Below the pieces are notes generated by a model that saw only the letters and a list, made by a program, of their open reading frames with translations, searched no databases and was not told the DNA's origin. DNA of 64,000 bases from Dyella_A sp049445995 (GTDB lineage Bacteria > Pseudomonadota > Gammaproteobacteria > Xanthomonadales > Rhodanobacteraceae): contig NZ_JBMSDZ010000001.1 in NCBI RefSeq assembly GCF_049445995.1, positions 1 through 64,000 on the forward strand, read 5' to 3'. Positions 17,270-26,533 of this stretch are shown here, in pieces (position 1 is the first letter of the stretch; each line of letters begins with the position of its first letter). Made by a program: the position numbers and the translations under genes.

Positions 17270-17838
17270 GGGGAGGGCACCGCCGACGCGCTGGCATCGC
17301 CGTTCCGCGGCGATTGCTTGGGGACCTGCGTCAGCGGCGGAGTGGCAGCCATGGCATCGCGGCGGCTCGGCGCGGCGGCCTTCGCCACGTTACCTGACAG
17401 CGCACGCACATACGCTGCAATCTGCCACGCCTGCTGGTCGGTTATCTTGCCGCGCCACGACGGCATGCCGTTGGGTCGGCCCTCCAGGATGCTGGCGTGG
17501 ATCTGGTCGATGCTGCCGCCGTAGCGCCACTGGTCGTCCATCAGCGCCGGTCCGATCGAACCGCCGCCATTGGCATGGCAGCCGTTGCAGTTGAACCACC
17601 GATACAGTCGGCTGCCCTGATTGATGTGGTAGGCGTTGTTTTCGTAATGCGCGCCGATCGGATCCGCGGCGGTGACCAGTCGGTCGCCCGGCTGGAGAAC
17701 CGACAGGCGCGGATGCGGCGGCGCGGCCTTTGTCGGCGCGGCGTAGAATTCGCGGCGCTCGCGATCACAACCGGCGCCAAGCATCGCGCATAGCGTGACT
17801 GCGATCAGCGCGATATCAGTTCGGAAGCGCGAAGACAT
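17266..17838 (-). CDS. c-type cytochrome, likely electron acceptor of the PQQ dehydrogenase (XoxG-like role)
   Basis: A 190-residue exported protein with a signal peptide ending near the lipobox-like LGAGC. One haem site, CNGCH, is at about residue 86-90, and an axial Met candidate lies in NGMPSWRG. An Ala/Pro/Ser-rich tail follows the haem domain. The gene overlaps the end of the PQQ dehydrogenase and the start of ctaC. This position suits a shuttle that moves electrons from the dehydrogenase to the caa3 oxidase; the pairing is inferred from gene order. Confidence 0.85.
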   Translation of the reverse strand: MSSRFRTDIALIAVTLCAMLGAGCDRERREFYAAPTKAAPPHPRLSVLQPGDRLVTAADPIGAHYENNAYHINQGSRLYRWFNCNGCHANGGGSIGPALMDDQWRYGGSIDQIHASILEGRPNGMPSWRGKITDQQAWQIAAYVRALSGNVAKAAAPSRRDAMAATPPLTQVPKQSPRNGDASASAVPSP

Positions 17839-19600
17839 ACAGCGTCCCCCCGGGTACGGTCTTCTCCTTGAGGTCGCGCGTGGCGTTGACGAAACCGCTC
17901 GCGCCGGTTGCATCGCGCGGGTCAAGATTGTTAACCACGATTGCACCGGCCCAGCCGCCGACGCCAGACAGCACGGCGATATATTGGTGCCCATCAGGAC
18001 CTCGATAGCTCACTGGTTGGCCGATGATTCCGGAGGCCGTCTTGAATTTCCATATCAACGAGCCGGTGCGCGCGTCGACGGCTTTGAACCAGCCATCCAT
18101 CGTTCCGTAGAAAACCAGGTCGCCCGCTGTGGCGAGCGCACCGCTCCATACCGGCAGGTCTTCCTTGATTTCCCACACTGCCTTGCGCAGCACCGGATTC
18201 CACGCAGTGACCACACCGCGGTTGCCCCCGGGGCCGGCGTACATGCGCTCGTCCATGCCGACATAGGGTGTGCCGGCGATGTAGTTCACTTCCGACGGCT
18301 GCTCGTCCATGCACAGGTTGATGTGCGGGATGTAGACCAGGCCCGTGCGTGGCGAGAACGCCGACGGATTCCAGTCCTTCGCGCCTGGGGAGGCGGGACA
18401 GACGTGACGGGTGACGCGGCCCGCCTTCGGTTGCTTGGCCGGGTTGTAGATCGCCCGGCCGCTCTTGAGGTCGATGCTCAGTATCGAATTGACGTAGCCG
18501 TAGGGATCGGCCGACAGCACCTGCCCCGTGGCACGATCCATGACGTAGAAGAAGCCGTTGCGCTCGGCGCGCACCAGTACCCTGCGGCGTACGCCGTTGA
18601 CCGGCAGGTCGAGCAATACGCTTTCGTTAATCGCGTCGTAGTCATACAGATCGTGCGGACTGAATTGGTAGTACCAGCGCGCCTGTCCGGTATCGGGATC
18701 GCGCGCGAACATGCCCGACGTCCACTTGTTGTCGCCCGGCCGCTGGTCGGCATTCCATGGGCCTGGATTCGCCGTGCCGTAGTAGATGAGGTCGAGCTGC
18801 GGATCGTAGGAAATCCAGCCCCAGACCGCGCCGCCGCCAATCTTCCAGGCTTCCGCGGGCCAGGTGTTGACGCCGAGATCGGAGCCCTGGTCGCTCGGAT
18901 AGAAAGGCTTGAATCCGGGTCCGATCAATACGTCCTTGTCGGGCCCGGTGTTGAACGCCTTCCACATGACCTTCCCGGTATCCGCGTCGAGCGCAGCGAT
19001 CCAGCCGCGGACCCCGAACTCGCCACCAGAATTGCCGACCAGCACTTTGCCCTTCACCACCAGCGGCGCCATGGTGATGCTTTCGCCCTTGTTGATGTCG
19101 CCGAGCTTGGTCTTCCACAGTTGCTTGCCGGTGTTCGCATCGACGCCGATGGTGTTGCCATCGAGCGTGTTGATGAAAATCTTGCCCCGCCAGTACACCG
19201 CGCCGCGATTGACCACGTCGCAGCACGCCACGCCCTGCGCAGCCGGTTCCGGATGGGGTTCGTACTTCCATTTCAGCGGCGCGCCGGGCTTGGAGAGGTC
19301 CAGCGCGTAAAGGATGTTCGGGAACGGCGTGACGATGTACATCGTGTCACCGACCACTATGGGCGCGGCTTCCTGGCCGCGATCGACGCCGGTGGAAAAG
19401 GTGAACACCACCTTGAGCTGACGCACGTTGTTGCGATTGATCTGCGCGAGCGGACTGAAACGTGTGCTGGCGTAGTCGCCTGCGGGCATCGTCCAGTCGC
19501 CGTCGACGGCCTGCGGCGCGGACGTTGAGCCCCACGCAGCACAGGCCACGCATAGGAGCGCGACCACCAAGACAAAGGAACCTGCGAAACGGGCTCTCAT
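17816..19600 (-). CDS. PQQ-dependent alcohol dehydrogenase with lanthanide-type active site (XoxF-like)
   Basis: A 594-residue periplasmic quinoprotein with a signal peptide (about 1-25) and eight tryptophan-docking propeller blades. The vicinal disulfide C126-C127 (in GVACCD) is the PQQ-contacting pair of the family. The catalytic region reads HDLYDYDAINE: D320 is the catalytic base, and D322 two residues on is the extra Asp that coordinates lanthanides in XoxF/ExaF. Calcium enzymes such as MxaF have Ala there. E194 and N278 are candidate metal ligands. The substrate (methanol, ethanol or another alcohol) cannot be read from sequence. It is first in a nine-frame operon with its own cytochrome and oxidase. 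Confidence 0.9.
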   Translation of the reverse strand: MRARFAGSFVLVVALLCVACAAWGSTSAPQAVDGDWTMPAGDYASTRFSPLAQINRNNVRQLKVVFTFSTGVDRGQEAAPIVVGDTMYIVTPFPNILYALDLSKPGAPLKWKYEPHPEPAAQGVACCDVVNRGAVYWRGKIFINTLDGNTIGVDANTGKQLWKTKLGDINKGESITMAPLVVKGKVLVGNSGGEFGVRGWIAALDADTGKVMWKAFNTGPDKDVLIGPGFKPFYPSDQGSDLGVNTWPAEAWKIGGGAVWGWISYDPQLDLIYYGTANPGPWNADQRPGDNKWTSGMFARDPDTGQARWYYQFSPHDLYDYDAINESVLLDLPVNGVRRRVLVRAERNGFFYVMDRATGQVLSADPYGYVNSILSIDLKSGRAIYNPAKQPKAGRVTRHVCPASPGAKDWNPSAFSPRTGLVYIPHINLCMDEQPSEVNYIAGTPYVGMDERMYAGPGGNRGVVTAWNPVLRKAVWEIKEDLPVWSGALATAGDLVFYGTMDGWFKAVDARTGSLIWKFKTASGIIGQPVSYRGPDGHQYIAVLSGVGGWAGAIVVNNLDPRDATGASGFVNATRDLKEKTVPGGTLYVFALPN

Positions 19601-20175
19601 CGGTCCTCCGACCTGATAGACGTCGATTTGATGAGCGAGCTATCAGCTGGCGCGAGGACGGTGTGAGTATTCAGCGCACATCACTCGACCACGGATTCGT
19701 CTGCGCACCTCCACCCCAAGCGCCCACCAACCCACGCCGTCGTCTTCCGAATGAGAACCTTAAGCAGCGATCGGTGAAGGACCAATCAAGGAGATGGCGC
19801 TGGAGCAAGCAGCTCGTTCGGATCGGCTTGAAACAGCGCATGTCTGCACTATCAACGTGCTCAGCCCGTGCTCCTCCCGGGCGGCCAGCCCGGTCTCCAG
19901 GTTAGTGCTCATCCTGAAGGATGAGCCGCTTCGGGCCGAAAGCGGACGTCTCCAATGCCACCCATCGGGAAATCCAGCTGCCCACGTTCGGTGAGATGCC
20001 AGTCGAACGGAATGGAGCCGATGATCACGCCATTTGAGATCAGCATGATGAAAAGCGCGATAAAGCCGCCCGCGAAGCGCGGCAGGATGGCCTGCAACGC
20101 CATAACCACGTAAATTTGGCGGGCCAAGCGGCCATCGCTCCATAAGGAGCGATGCATTTCATGAGACCAGAGATA
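19601..20175. other. Intergenic region upstream of the PQQ dehydrogenase operon and the HU-like gene
   Basis: This should contain the divergent promoters; I could not place them with confidence. A small hairpin, GCTCATCC-TGAA-GGATGAGC, occupies 19907-19926. A 64-codon minus-strand frame (19909-20103) has one hydrophobic stretch and no family I recognise; it runs into the hairpin and is probably a remnant or not coding. Confidence 0.4.
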
Positions 20176-20574
20176 ATGGCCACCAAATCCACTGCCAAGA
20201 AATCCACTGCCAAGAAGACCGCCAAAGCGAAGGCCGCTCCCAAGGCGGCGCCCGCCATCAAGCCGATCAAGGATGCACTGAGCAAATCGGCGCTCATCAC
20301 CCACCTGGCCGAGCAGGCCAGCATCGAGGCGAAGCACGTCAAGGCGGTGCTCGCGGCACTCGAGCGCACCGTGCTCGGCGCGGTGCACAAGAAGGGGGCG
20401 GGCCATTTCACCCTCCCCGGCCTGTTCAAGATCAACGCCGTGCACGTGCCGGCCAAGCCCAGGCGCAAGGGCAAGAATCCCTTCACCGGTGAGGAGCAGG
20501 TATTTGCCGCCAAGCCGGCCACCGTGAAGGTGAAGGTGCGTCCGCTCAAGAAGCTCAAGGACGCGGCCGTCTGA
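20176..20574 (+). CDS. HU-family DNA-binding protein with Lys/Ala-rich N-terminal tail
   Basis: A 132-residue nucleoid-associated protein. Residues 2-30 are a histone-like tail of repeated Lys, Ala and Thr (KKSTAKK, AKAKAAPKAA). From about residue 38 the HU/IHF fold follows: helical start LSKSALITHLAEQ, then GLFKINAVHVPAKPRRKGKNPFTGEEQ, which is the DNA-contacting arm. Canonical HU is ~90 residues without such a tail. The start ATG 20176 is preceded by AGAGAT. It lies just upstream of an H-NS-like gene on the same strand. Confidence 0.85.
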   Translation: MATKSTAKKSTAKKTAKAKAAPKAAPAIKPIKDALSKSALITHLAEQASIEAKHVKAVLAALERTVLGAVHKKGAGHFTLPGLFKINAVHVPAKPRRKGKNPFTGEEQVFAAKPATVKVKVRPLKKLKDAAV

Positions 20575-20673
20575 TGTCGGCCCGGATCTCCTGCAACGCC
20601 CACGGGCCGCAGGAGATTCCGGGCGGAGCGGGCGCTTTCCCATCAGCTAATGGTTCTATTCTCGAGGAAAAAC

Positions 20674-21102
20674 ATGGCTATCAATCTCGACTCGCTCTCC
20701 CCTGCCGAACTCCAGTCGCTCATCAAGACCGCCGAGGCGCAGATGGAATCCGCCCGCAAGAATCAGGTCCAGCAGGTCCGCACCCGGATTGACGCGCTTC
20801 TCAAGGGTGCCGGTCTGAGCATCGACGATGTTTACCCGCGGCGCGGCGGCAAGGGCGCCAAAGGCACGAAGGCGTCTGTCGCACCGAAGTATCGCAACCC
20901 GGAGAATGCCGCCCAGACCTGGTCCGGCCGTGGCAAACGTCCGCTATGGTTCTCCGCGGCCTTGAAGAAAAAGGGCGTCACGGCGGAGAGCCTGCTCATT
21001 GCCGGCTCCGCGTCGAAGTCCGCAGTGGCGAAGAAGGTGGCGACCAAGGCCACCAGGAAGGTCGCCAGGAAGGCGCCGGCACGGAAATCTGCGAAGAAGT
21101 AA
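20674..21102 (+). CDS. H-NS-family nucleoid protein with Lys-rich C-terminal tail
   Basis: A 142-residue protein. An N-terminal coiled-coil oligomerisation part (about 5-48) is followed by a linker and the H-NS DNA-binding motif, with YRNPENAAQTWSGRGKRP near residues 71-89. The C-terminus is a histone H1-like run of Ala, Lys and Arg. A GAGG site precedes ATG 20674. It is co-directed with the HU-like gene and ends before a strong hairpin shared with zipA. Confidence 0.88.
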   Translation: MAINLDSLSPAELQSLIKTAEAQMESARKNQVQQVRTRIDALLKGAGLSIDDVYPRRGGKGAKGTKASVAPKYRNPENAAQTWSGRGKRPLWFSAALKKKGVTAESLLIAGSASKSAVAKKVATKATRKVARKAPARKSAKK

Positions 21103-21172
21103 GCCGCTTCCGCGCGGAAGAAAGTAGGCCCTGCGGGTCCTGGCGACACAGTCGCGACAGAGCCAGGGACAG

Positions 21173-21207
21173 CAACAGGAAGGGCCGCGATGCGGCCCTT
21201 CCTGTTG
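21173..21207. terminator. Perfect 16-bp hairpin between convergent H-NS-like gene and zipA
   Basis: CAACAGGAAGGGCCGC (21173-21188), loop GAT, then the exact complement (21192-21207). It lies between two convergent genes and probably ends transcription from both sides, although no long T-run follows. Confidence 0.7.
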
Positions 21208-21228
21208 TACGCGTGACCGGATGCGGGA

Positions 21229-22212
21229 TCAGCGGCCGAAGGTGATTTCCGGGCCTTCGTGGTCGCGATCCCAGCCGCGCAGCTCGTCGCGGATGTGGGC
21301 GATGCGCTGGCGGCCGAGTGCGTTGCGCTCCTCGTCCAGCACCTGGCCGTCGAGCAGCTCGGCCATGCGCTGGGCGGTGGGCAGCATGGCATCCCAGGCA
21401 TCGAGCGCGGGGATCGGCGCGGGCAGGGTCATGAAGAAGCTCACGCCCGGGGTGCGCAGCGCGTCCAGCCGGCCGAGGTCGAAGTTGCCCGGCTTGAGCA
21501 TGTTGGCCACGCTGAAGATCGGGCCCAGCTCGCGCCTGCCGTCGAGCAGGCGGTGGTAGATGCCCATGTCGCCGAAGTCGAGGCCGGCCTTTTCCGCGGC
21601 CACGATGAGGTCGGGGCCATTGAACAGCTGTCCTTCGCGCGCCACCACGAACAGCGTGACAATGCGTTCCACCGGCAGCTGCGCCGGCCGCTTGCCGAGA
21701 TCCGAACGTGGCGTGGGGCGTGGTTCGGGCGTCGGCGTGGCGGTGGCGAACGGTTGTGGCGCCGGCGGCAGCGGATGCTCCGCCTGGGTCGGCGAACGCA
21801 GGGCATCGATGATCGACGCGGCCTGGCTGGACGGTTTGGGCGTGTCGGCGCCGGCGCGCCCGCCGGCCAGCGTGGCGCCGAGTTTCTCCAGTTCCGCACG
21901 CAACCCCATGTCCAGCTCGCCCTGCTGCGGGCCGGCAGGCGACTGCGGATAGTCGCGATCGAGCGTGGTGAAGAACGGATCGTCGGCCAGGCTCGCCTGC
22001 CGCCCCACGGTCGGCTCACGCCGTTCGCCGGGCGCGGGCTCCGATGCGGCGCGGCGCCTGCCCTGCTCCTTCTTCGGCTGGCCGAACAGCCAGATCAGGC
22101 CGAGCACGATCAGGCCGGCGATGAGCAGCGGGATGCCGACGTTGGCATTCCAGGCCAGGGCGAACGTGGCGTCGACGGGCGTCGACTGGACGGGCGTGGG
22201 GTCGATATGCAT
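21229..22212 (-). CDS. zipA: Cell division protein ZipA
   Basis: A 327-residue divisome protein that tethers FtsZ to the membrane. There is one N-terminal transmembrane helix (about 27-45), a charged Pro/Gln/Ala-rich linker, and the C-terminal FtsZ-binding domain from about residue 190 (VERIVTLFVVAREGQLFNGPDL, NMLKPGNFDL, GVSFFMTLP). Start ATG 22212 has GAGG upstream; starting at 22233 would overlap smc. It follows smc by 10 nt, an order usual in Xanthomonadales. Confidence 0.9.
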   Translation of the reverse strand: MHIDPTPVQSTPVDATFALAWNANVGIPLLIAGLIVLGLIWLFGQPKKEQGRRRAASEPAPGERREPTVGRQASLADDPFFTTLDRDYPQSPAGPQQGELDMGLRAELEKLGATLAGGRAGADTPKPSSQAASIIDALRSPTQAEHPLPPAPQPFATATPTPEPRPTPRSDLGKRPAQLPVERIVTLFVVAREGQLFNGPDLIVAAEKAGLDFGDMGIYHRLLDGRRELGPIFSVANMLKPGNFDLGRLDALRTPGVSFFMTLPAPIPALDAWDAMLPTAQRMAELLDGQVLDEERNALGRQRIAHIRDELRGWDRDHEGPEITFGR

Positions 22213-22222
22213 CGCGGTGTCC

Positions 22223-25200
22223 TCAGGCGGCACCGGCCAGTTTAGCCGCTTCGGCCAGGTCCACCTGCACCAGGCGCGACACGCCCGGCTCGCGCATGGT
22301 CACGCCGCACAGCTGGGTGGCCGCTTCCATCGTGGCCTTGTTGTGGCTGATGAAGATGAACTGCACCTTCTCGCTCATCTCGCGCACCATCGCCGAGAAG
22401 CGGCCCACGTTGGCCTCGTCCAGCGGCGCGTCCACCTCGTCGAGCAGGCAGAACGGCGCGGGATTGAGGCCGAAGATGGAGAACACCAGCGACACCGCGG
22501 TGAGCGCCTTCTCGCCGCCGGACAGCAGCGAAATGTTGGACACGCGCTTGCCGGGCGGCCGCGCCATGATCGCCACGCCGGTGTTGAGCAGGTCGTCGCC
22601 GGTGAGTTCGAGGTAGGCATGGCCGCCGCCGAACAGGCGCGGGAACAGCTCCTGCACGCCGGCGTTGACCTTGTCGAAGGTTTCCTTGAAACGCTGGCGC
22701 GTCTCGCGGTCGATCTTCTTGATCGCGCCTTCCAGCGTTTCCATTGCGCTGGTGAGGTCGACGATCTGGTTGTCCAGGTAGGTCTTGCGCTCGCTCTGCT
22801 CGGCGTGCTCCTGGATCGCGGCCAGGTTCACCGGTTCCAGCCGCACGATCTTCTGGCCGATGTCGGTGAGTTGGCGGCGCCAGGCGTCGGCATCGGCGTC
22901 TTCGGGCAGCTCGGCCAGCAGCGGCTCCAGCTCCAGGCCGGAGGCGGTGATCGCATCGGCCAACTGCTGCGCGCGCATCTGCAGCGCCTGCGCGGCGAGA
23001 CGCTTCTCGGAAAGCTGCTCGCGCAGGCCGGCCAGCGTCTGCTCGGCCAGTTGGCGCTGCTGCTCCAGCTTGCGCACTTCGATGTCGCAGTCTTCCAGCG
23101 CGCGGCGCGCGTCCACCAGCTGGCGATCGACCAGCAGGCGCTGGTCGAGGTAGGTCTGGCGTTCGGCCTCCAGTTCGGCGATCGGATCGGCGCCGGAGGC
23201 GAGCTGTTCGGTGATCTCGCTGCGCCGCGCCTCGACCACGCGGATCTGCGCGTCCAGTCGCGCCAGCGCCTGCTCCAGCGAGGCCAGCGAGGAACGCTTG
23301 GACTCCATCGACAGCGCCAGCGAATGCGCCTGGTCGGCCGCCTCGCGCGCGTTCATGCGCGCTTCCTCGCGCGCTTCGAGCAGGGTGCGGCGCTCGTTTT
23401 CCAGCTCGCGGCGCTGGTCTTCGAGGTCGCCCATGTGGTTGACCGACTCGTCCAGCCGGGCGCGCGCCTCGCGCGTCTGCGACTGCAGCTCGTCCAGCTG
23501 CTCGATCAGCGCCGACAGCTCGCCGGCCACCTTCTCGGCGCGTGCTCGCGCGGTCTCCACCTTGCCGCGATGGCTCTGCAGCTGGCCGGCCAGTTCGGAC
23601 TGGCGGCGGTGGGCGTTGTACAGCTCGCGCTGCGCGTCGTCGCGGGCGCGCTCGGCTTCGAACTTGGCGGTGCGCAGGTCTTCGAGCTGGCCGGTGGCTT
23701 CCTCGATGCGCGCTTCCAGCGTGGCCACCTGTTCGGTGAGCAGACGAATCTCGCGCTCGCGCGCCAGCACGCCCACCTGGTTGCCCTGCGCGCGGCGCAC
23801 GCGCGCCCACTGCGGCGCCAGCCATTCGCCGGTGCGGGTGATCACGGATTGACCCGCCGGCAGCGAGGCGATGCGACGGCGCGCTTCATCCAGCGTCTCG
23901 GCGGTATGCACCTGAGCCAGCATCTGCATCGCTGCCGCCGGGCCGCGCACGCGCGCGGCGAGCGTGCCCTCGGCACCCTGCCCGCCGGCTTGCGCGGCGA
24001 GCAGCGCGAGGTCGGCCTCGCCCAGCGAGCCGAAGTCGCCGGACAGCGCCAGTGGATCGTCCACCAGCACGCCGTCGAGCAAACCCGCCAGCACGGTTTC
24101 CACCGCCGATTCCCAGCCGGCATCGACCTGCAGCGATTCGCCGAGTCGGCGCGCCTTGTCGAGACCAAAGCCGGCGAGCCAGCCGCTGGCGGCGGTTTCC
24201 TCCTGGCCGAGCGCGGCGTGCTGCAGGGCTTCGAGCGAGGACAGCCGGCCGCGCGCACTCTGCAGCTGCTGGCGCGTCTCGTTGAGCGTGGACTGCACCT
24301 GGCGCTCTTCGTCCAGCACCTTTTCGTGGCTGGACTTGTACTGGTCGAGCAGGCTGCCCAGCGTCTCGACGCGCTCGCGCTGCGTCTCGTGTTCGGTTTC
24401 CAGCTGTTCGGCGGCGGCGTCGAGCGCGGCGACGTCGGTGGCCTTCCGTTCGGCATCGAGTGCTTCGCGGCGCCTGGAGAGATCGATCGCCTGGCGATCG
24501 AGGTAGTTGAGCTTGGTGCGCTCCACCTCGGCGGCGCGGCTGGATTCGCCGGCGGTGCGGGTGTAGGCGTCCCAGCGCTGCTGCCAGTCGGCCAGCTTGG
24601 CCTCGGTGCTGCGCTGGGCCTCGGCGGTGTCGTCCTGCAACTGCTGCAGCGCTTCGAGCTTCGGCTCGCCTTCGGCCAGCGCCAGGCGCAGCGTCTCGAT
24701 CTGCTCGCGGTCGGCGGCGATGTGCACGGACAGTTCGGCGTGCTCGCGCTCGGCCTCGGCCTGGGCGCGCTGCAGGCGCTCGGCGGTTTCCCTGTTGTAG
24801 CGCACCTGCTGCTCGACGCGCGCGATCTCGGCGCCGACCTTGTAGACCTCGGCCTGCACCGCGTTCAGATGCTCGCTGGCGCCGACGTGGCGATCGCGCA
24901 CGCTTTCCAGCTGCGCCTCGATCTGGCGCTGTTCGGCGAGCTGCTTCTCGATGGCGATCTCGGCGGCGGACAGCTCCTGCCCCTCGCCGTCGTGCTGGCC
25001 TTTCAGCGCGCGGTATTCCAGCGCGCGCAGCTCGGCTTCCCTGCGGATCTGTTCTTCCTTCAGCGCCTTCCAGCGCTCGGCGGCGCGGGCCTGGCGGTTG
25101 AGGTGTTCGAGCTGCTTGTCCACCTCGTCGCGCACGTCCTTCACGCGGTCGAGGTTCTCGCGGGTGGACTTGATGCGGCTCTCGGTCTCCTTGCGGCGCT

Positions 25201-25723
25201 CCTTGTACTTGGAGATGCCGGCGGCCTCTTCCAGATGGGTGCGCAGGTCTTCCGGCGCCGCCTCGATGATCTGGCTGATCATGCCCTGCTCGATGATCGA
25301 GTAGCTGCGCGGGCCCAGGCCGGTGCCAAGGAACAGATCGGTGATGTCGCGACGGCGGCAGCGCGCGCCGTTGAGGAAGTAGGCGGACTGGCCGTCGCGG
25401 CTGACCTGGCGCTTGACCGAAATTTCGGCGTACTGGCCGTATTCGCCCTGCACCGAGCCGTCGGCGTTGTCGAAGATCAGCTCCACCGTGGCCTGCCCCA
25501 CCGGCTTGCGCGAGGTGGAGCCGGAGAAGATCACGTCGGTCAGCGAATCGCCGCGCAGGCGGCTGGCGGCGCTCTCGCCCATCACCCAGCGGATCGCGTC
25601 AATGATGTTGGACTTGCCGCAGCCGTTGGGACCGACCACGCCGGTCATGTTGGTGGGCAGGTGCAACGTGGTCGGATCGACGAACGACTTGAATCCGGCG
25701 AGTTTGATCGTGGTCAGGCGCAT
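22223..25723 (-). CDS. smc: Chromosome segregation ATPase SMC
   Basis: A 1166-residue SMC protein for chromosome condensation and segregation. The N-terminal Walker A is GPNGCGKSN, the hinge lies near 500-650 between two long coiled coils, the C-terminal signature is LSGGEKALTA and the Walker B is CLLDEVDAPLDEANV. Start ATG 25723 gives the standard N-terminus MRLTTIKLAGFKSF; a start upstream would add 16 unrelated residues. Confidence 0.95.
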   Translation of the reverse strand: MRLTTIKLAGFKSFVDPTTLHLPTNMTGVVGPNGCGKSNIIDAIRWVMGESAASRLRGDSLTDVIFSGSTSRKPVGQATVELIFDNADGSVQGEYGQYAEISVKRQVSRDGQSAYFLNGARCRRRDITDLFLGTGLGPRSYSIIEQGMISQIIEAAPEDLRTHLEEAAGISKYKERRKETESRIKSTRENLDRVKDVRDEVDKQLEHLNRQARAAERWKALKEEQIRREAELRALEYRALKGQHDGEGQELSAAEIAIEKQLAEQRQIEAQLESVRDRHVGASEHLNAVQAEVYKVGAEIARVEQQVRYNRETAERLQRAQAEAEREHAELSVHIAADREQIETLRLALAEGEPKLEALQQLQDDTAEAQRSTEAKLADWQQRWDAYTRTAGESSRAAEVERTKLNYLDRQAIDLSRRREALDAERKATDVAALDAAAEQLETEHETQRERVETLGSLLDQYKSSHEKVLDEERQVQSTLNETRQQLQSARGRLSSLEALQHAALGQEETAASGWLAGFGLDKARRLGESLQVDAGWESAVETVLAGLLDGVLVDDPLALSGDFGSLGEADLALLAAQAGGQGAEGTLAARVRGPAAAMQMLAQVHTAETLDEARRRIASLPAGQSVITRTGEWLAPQWARVRRAQGNQVGVLAREREIRLLTEQVATLEARIEEATGQLEDLRTAKFEAERARDDAQRELYNAHRRQSELAGQLQSHRGKVETARARAEKVAGELSALIEQLDELQSQTREARARLDESVNHMGDLEDQRRELENERRTLLEAREEARMNAREAADQAHSLALSMESKRSSLASLEQALARLDAQIRVVEARRSEITEQLASGADPIAELEAERQTYLDQRLLVDRQLVDARRALEDCDIEVRKLEQQRQLAEQTLAGLREQLSEKRLAAQALQMRAQQLADAITASGLELEPLLAELPEDADADAWRRQLTDIGQKIVRLEPVNLAAIQEHAEQSERKTYLDNQIVDLTSAMETLEGAIKKIDRETRQRFKETFDKVNAGVQELFPRLFGGGHAYLELTGDDLLNTGVAIMARPPGKRVSNISLLSGGEKALTAVSLVFSIFGLNPAPFCLLDEVDAPLDEANVGRFSAMVREMSEKVQFIFISHNKATMEAATQLCGVTMREPGVSRLVQVDLAEAAKLAGAA

Positions 25724-25791
25724 CGGCAGGTCAACATTCCATGGAACGCCCGCACGGGCGTGAGGCGACAAAGCACTGTGCCAAACGGCAG

Positions 25792-25819
25792 GCGCCGCCG
25801 CAATGCATTGCGGCGGCGC
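25792..25819. terminator. 28-bp perfect palindrome between bolA-like gene and smc
   Basis: GCGCCGCCGCAATG and its exact complement form a 28-bp palindrome with essentially no loop. It sits downstream of the yciI-bolA pair and upstream of smc, so termination of that pair is the simplest reading; there is no clear T-tract. Confidence 0.4.
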
Positions 25820-25854
25820 AATTTACTTGGGGAAGGTGCGGCAAGCAGTTGATT

Positions 25855-26118
25855 TTACGCGTCAGGTGCCCGCGCATCGATGGACAGGGCGTGGATACCC
25901 TGATCCATCAGGCCGTCCAGTGCCGCGTACACCATGCGGTGGCGCTTGATCGGCAGCACGCCGGCGAACACCGGGCTGATGATGCGCACGTGGAAATGGC
26001 CCTTGCCGGCGTTGGCGTGGCCGGCATGCTTGTGGCCCTCGTCCAGCACCTCCAGCTCGGTCGGTGCCAGGGCGGCGACCAACCGCTCGCGGATCTGCTC
26101 GACCATCGCCGCGCTCAT
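25855..26118 (-). CDS. BolA-family protein
   Basis: An 87-residue BolA-like protein. The conserved HxHAGHANAGKGHFHV block and the helix-turn-helix-like IKRHRMVYAALDGLM are visible. Proteins of this family work with monothiol glutaredoxins in Fe-S trafficking. Start ATG 26118 overlaps the stop of the yciI-like gene (ATGA). Confidence 0.88.
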   Translation of the reverse strand: MSAAMVEQIRERLVAALAPTELEVLDEGHKHAGHANAGKGHFHVRIISPVFAGVLPIKRHRMVYAALDGLMDQGIHALSIDARAPDA

Positions 26119-26414
26119 GGCAGGGTCTTGCGGAACGGCTTGATCTCGACCTGTGCGTAGACGCCTGTCGCGACGTACGGATCGGCGGCGGCCCACGCCT
26201 CGGCGTCCGCCTGGGTGGTGAATTCGGCGATGATCAGGCTGCCGGTGAAGCCGGCCGGGCCCGGATCCTCCGCGGCGATCGCCGGGAACGGACCGGCCAG
26301 CAGCAGGCGCCCTTCGGACTGCAGCGCGTGCAGGCGGGCCAAGTGTTCGGGCCGCGCGGCGAGGCGCCTGGCGAGCGAGTCGGGATGATCCGTGGCGTGG
26401 ATGGCGAACCACAT
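26115..26414 (-). CDS. YciI-family protein
   Basis: A 99-residue ferredoxin-like-fold protein with the YciI landmarks: the start MWFAIHATDHPDSLARR, a conserved H-x-A-x-L segment (HLARLHAL), GRLLLAGPF and DPYVATGVY. Its role is unknown; the family may be enzymatic. It is coupled to the bolA-like gene, an arrangement common in proteobacteria. Start ATG 26414 is chosen because upstream in-frame residues do not resemble the family. Confidence 0.85.
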   Translation of the reverse strand: MWFAIHATDHPDSLARRLAARPEHLARLHALQSEGRLLLAGPFPAIAAEDPGPAGFTGSLIIAEFTTQADAEAWAAADPYVATGVYAQVEIKPFRKTLP

Positions 26415-26533
26415 GGCGCGTTTTCCTAAGCTGGCGAAAAACCGCCAGTTTACTGCCGCGGCATCCATGTCGACACCGGGGTCGACACCGGGCCGCCGCG
26501 CCTGCTGCATCGCAATGAACAACGACAGGCCGG

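Noticed and set aside
19909..20103. 64-codon minus-strand frame with one hydrophobic stretch
   Set aside because: No recognisable family, no clear ribosome binding site, and its end runs into a hairpin; kept only as a note in the intergenic entry.
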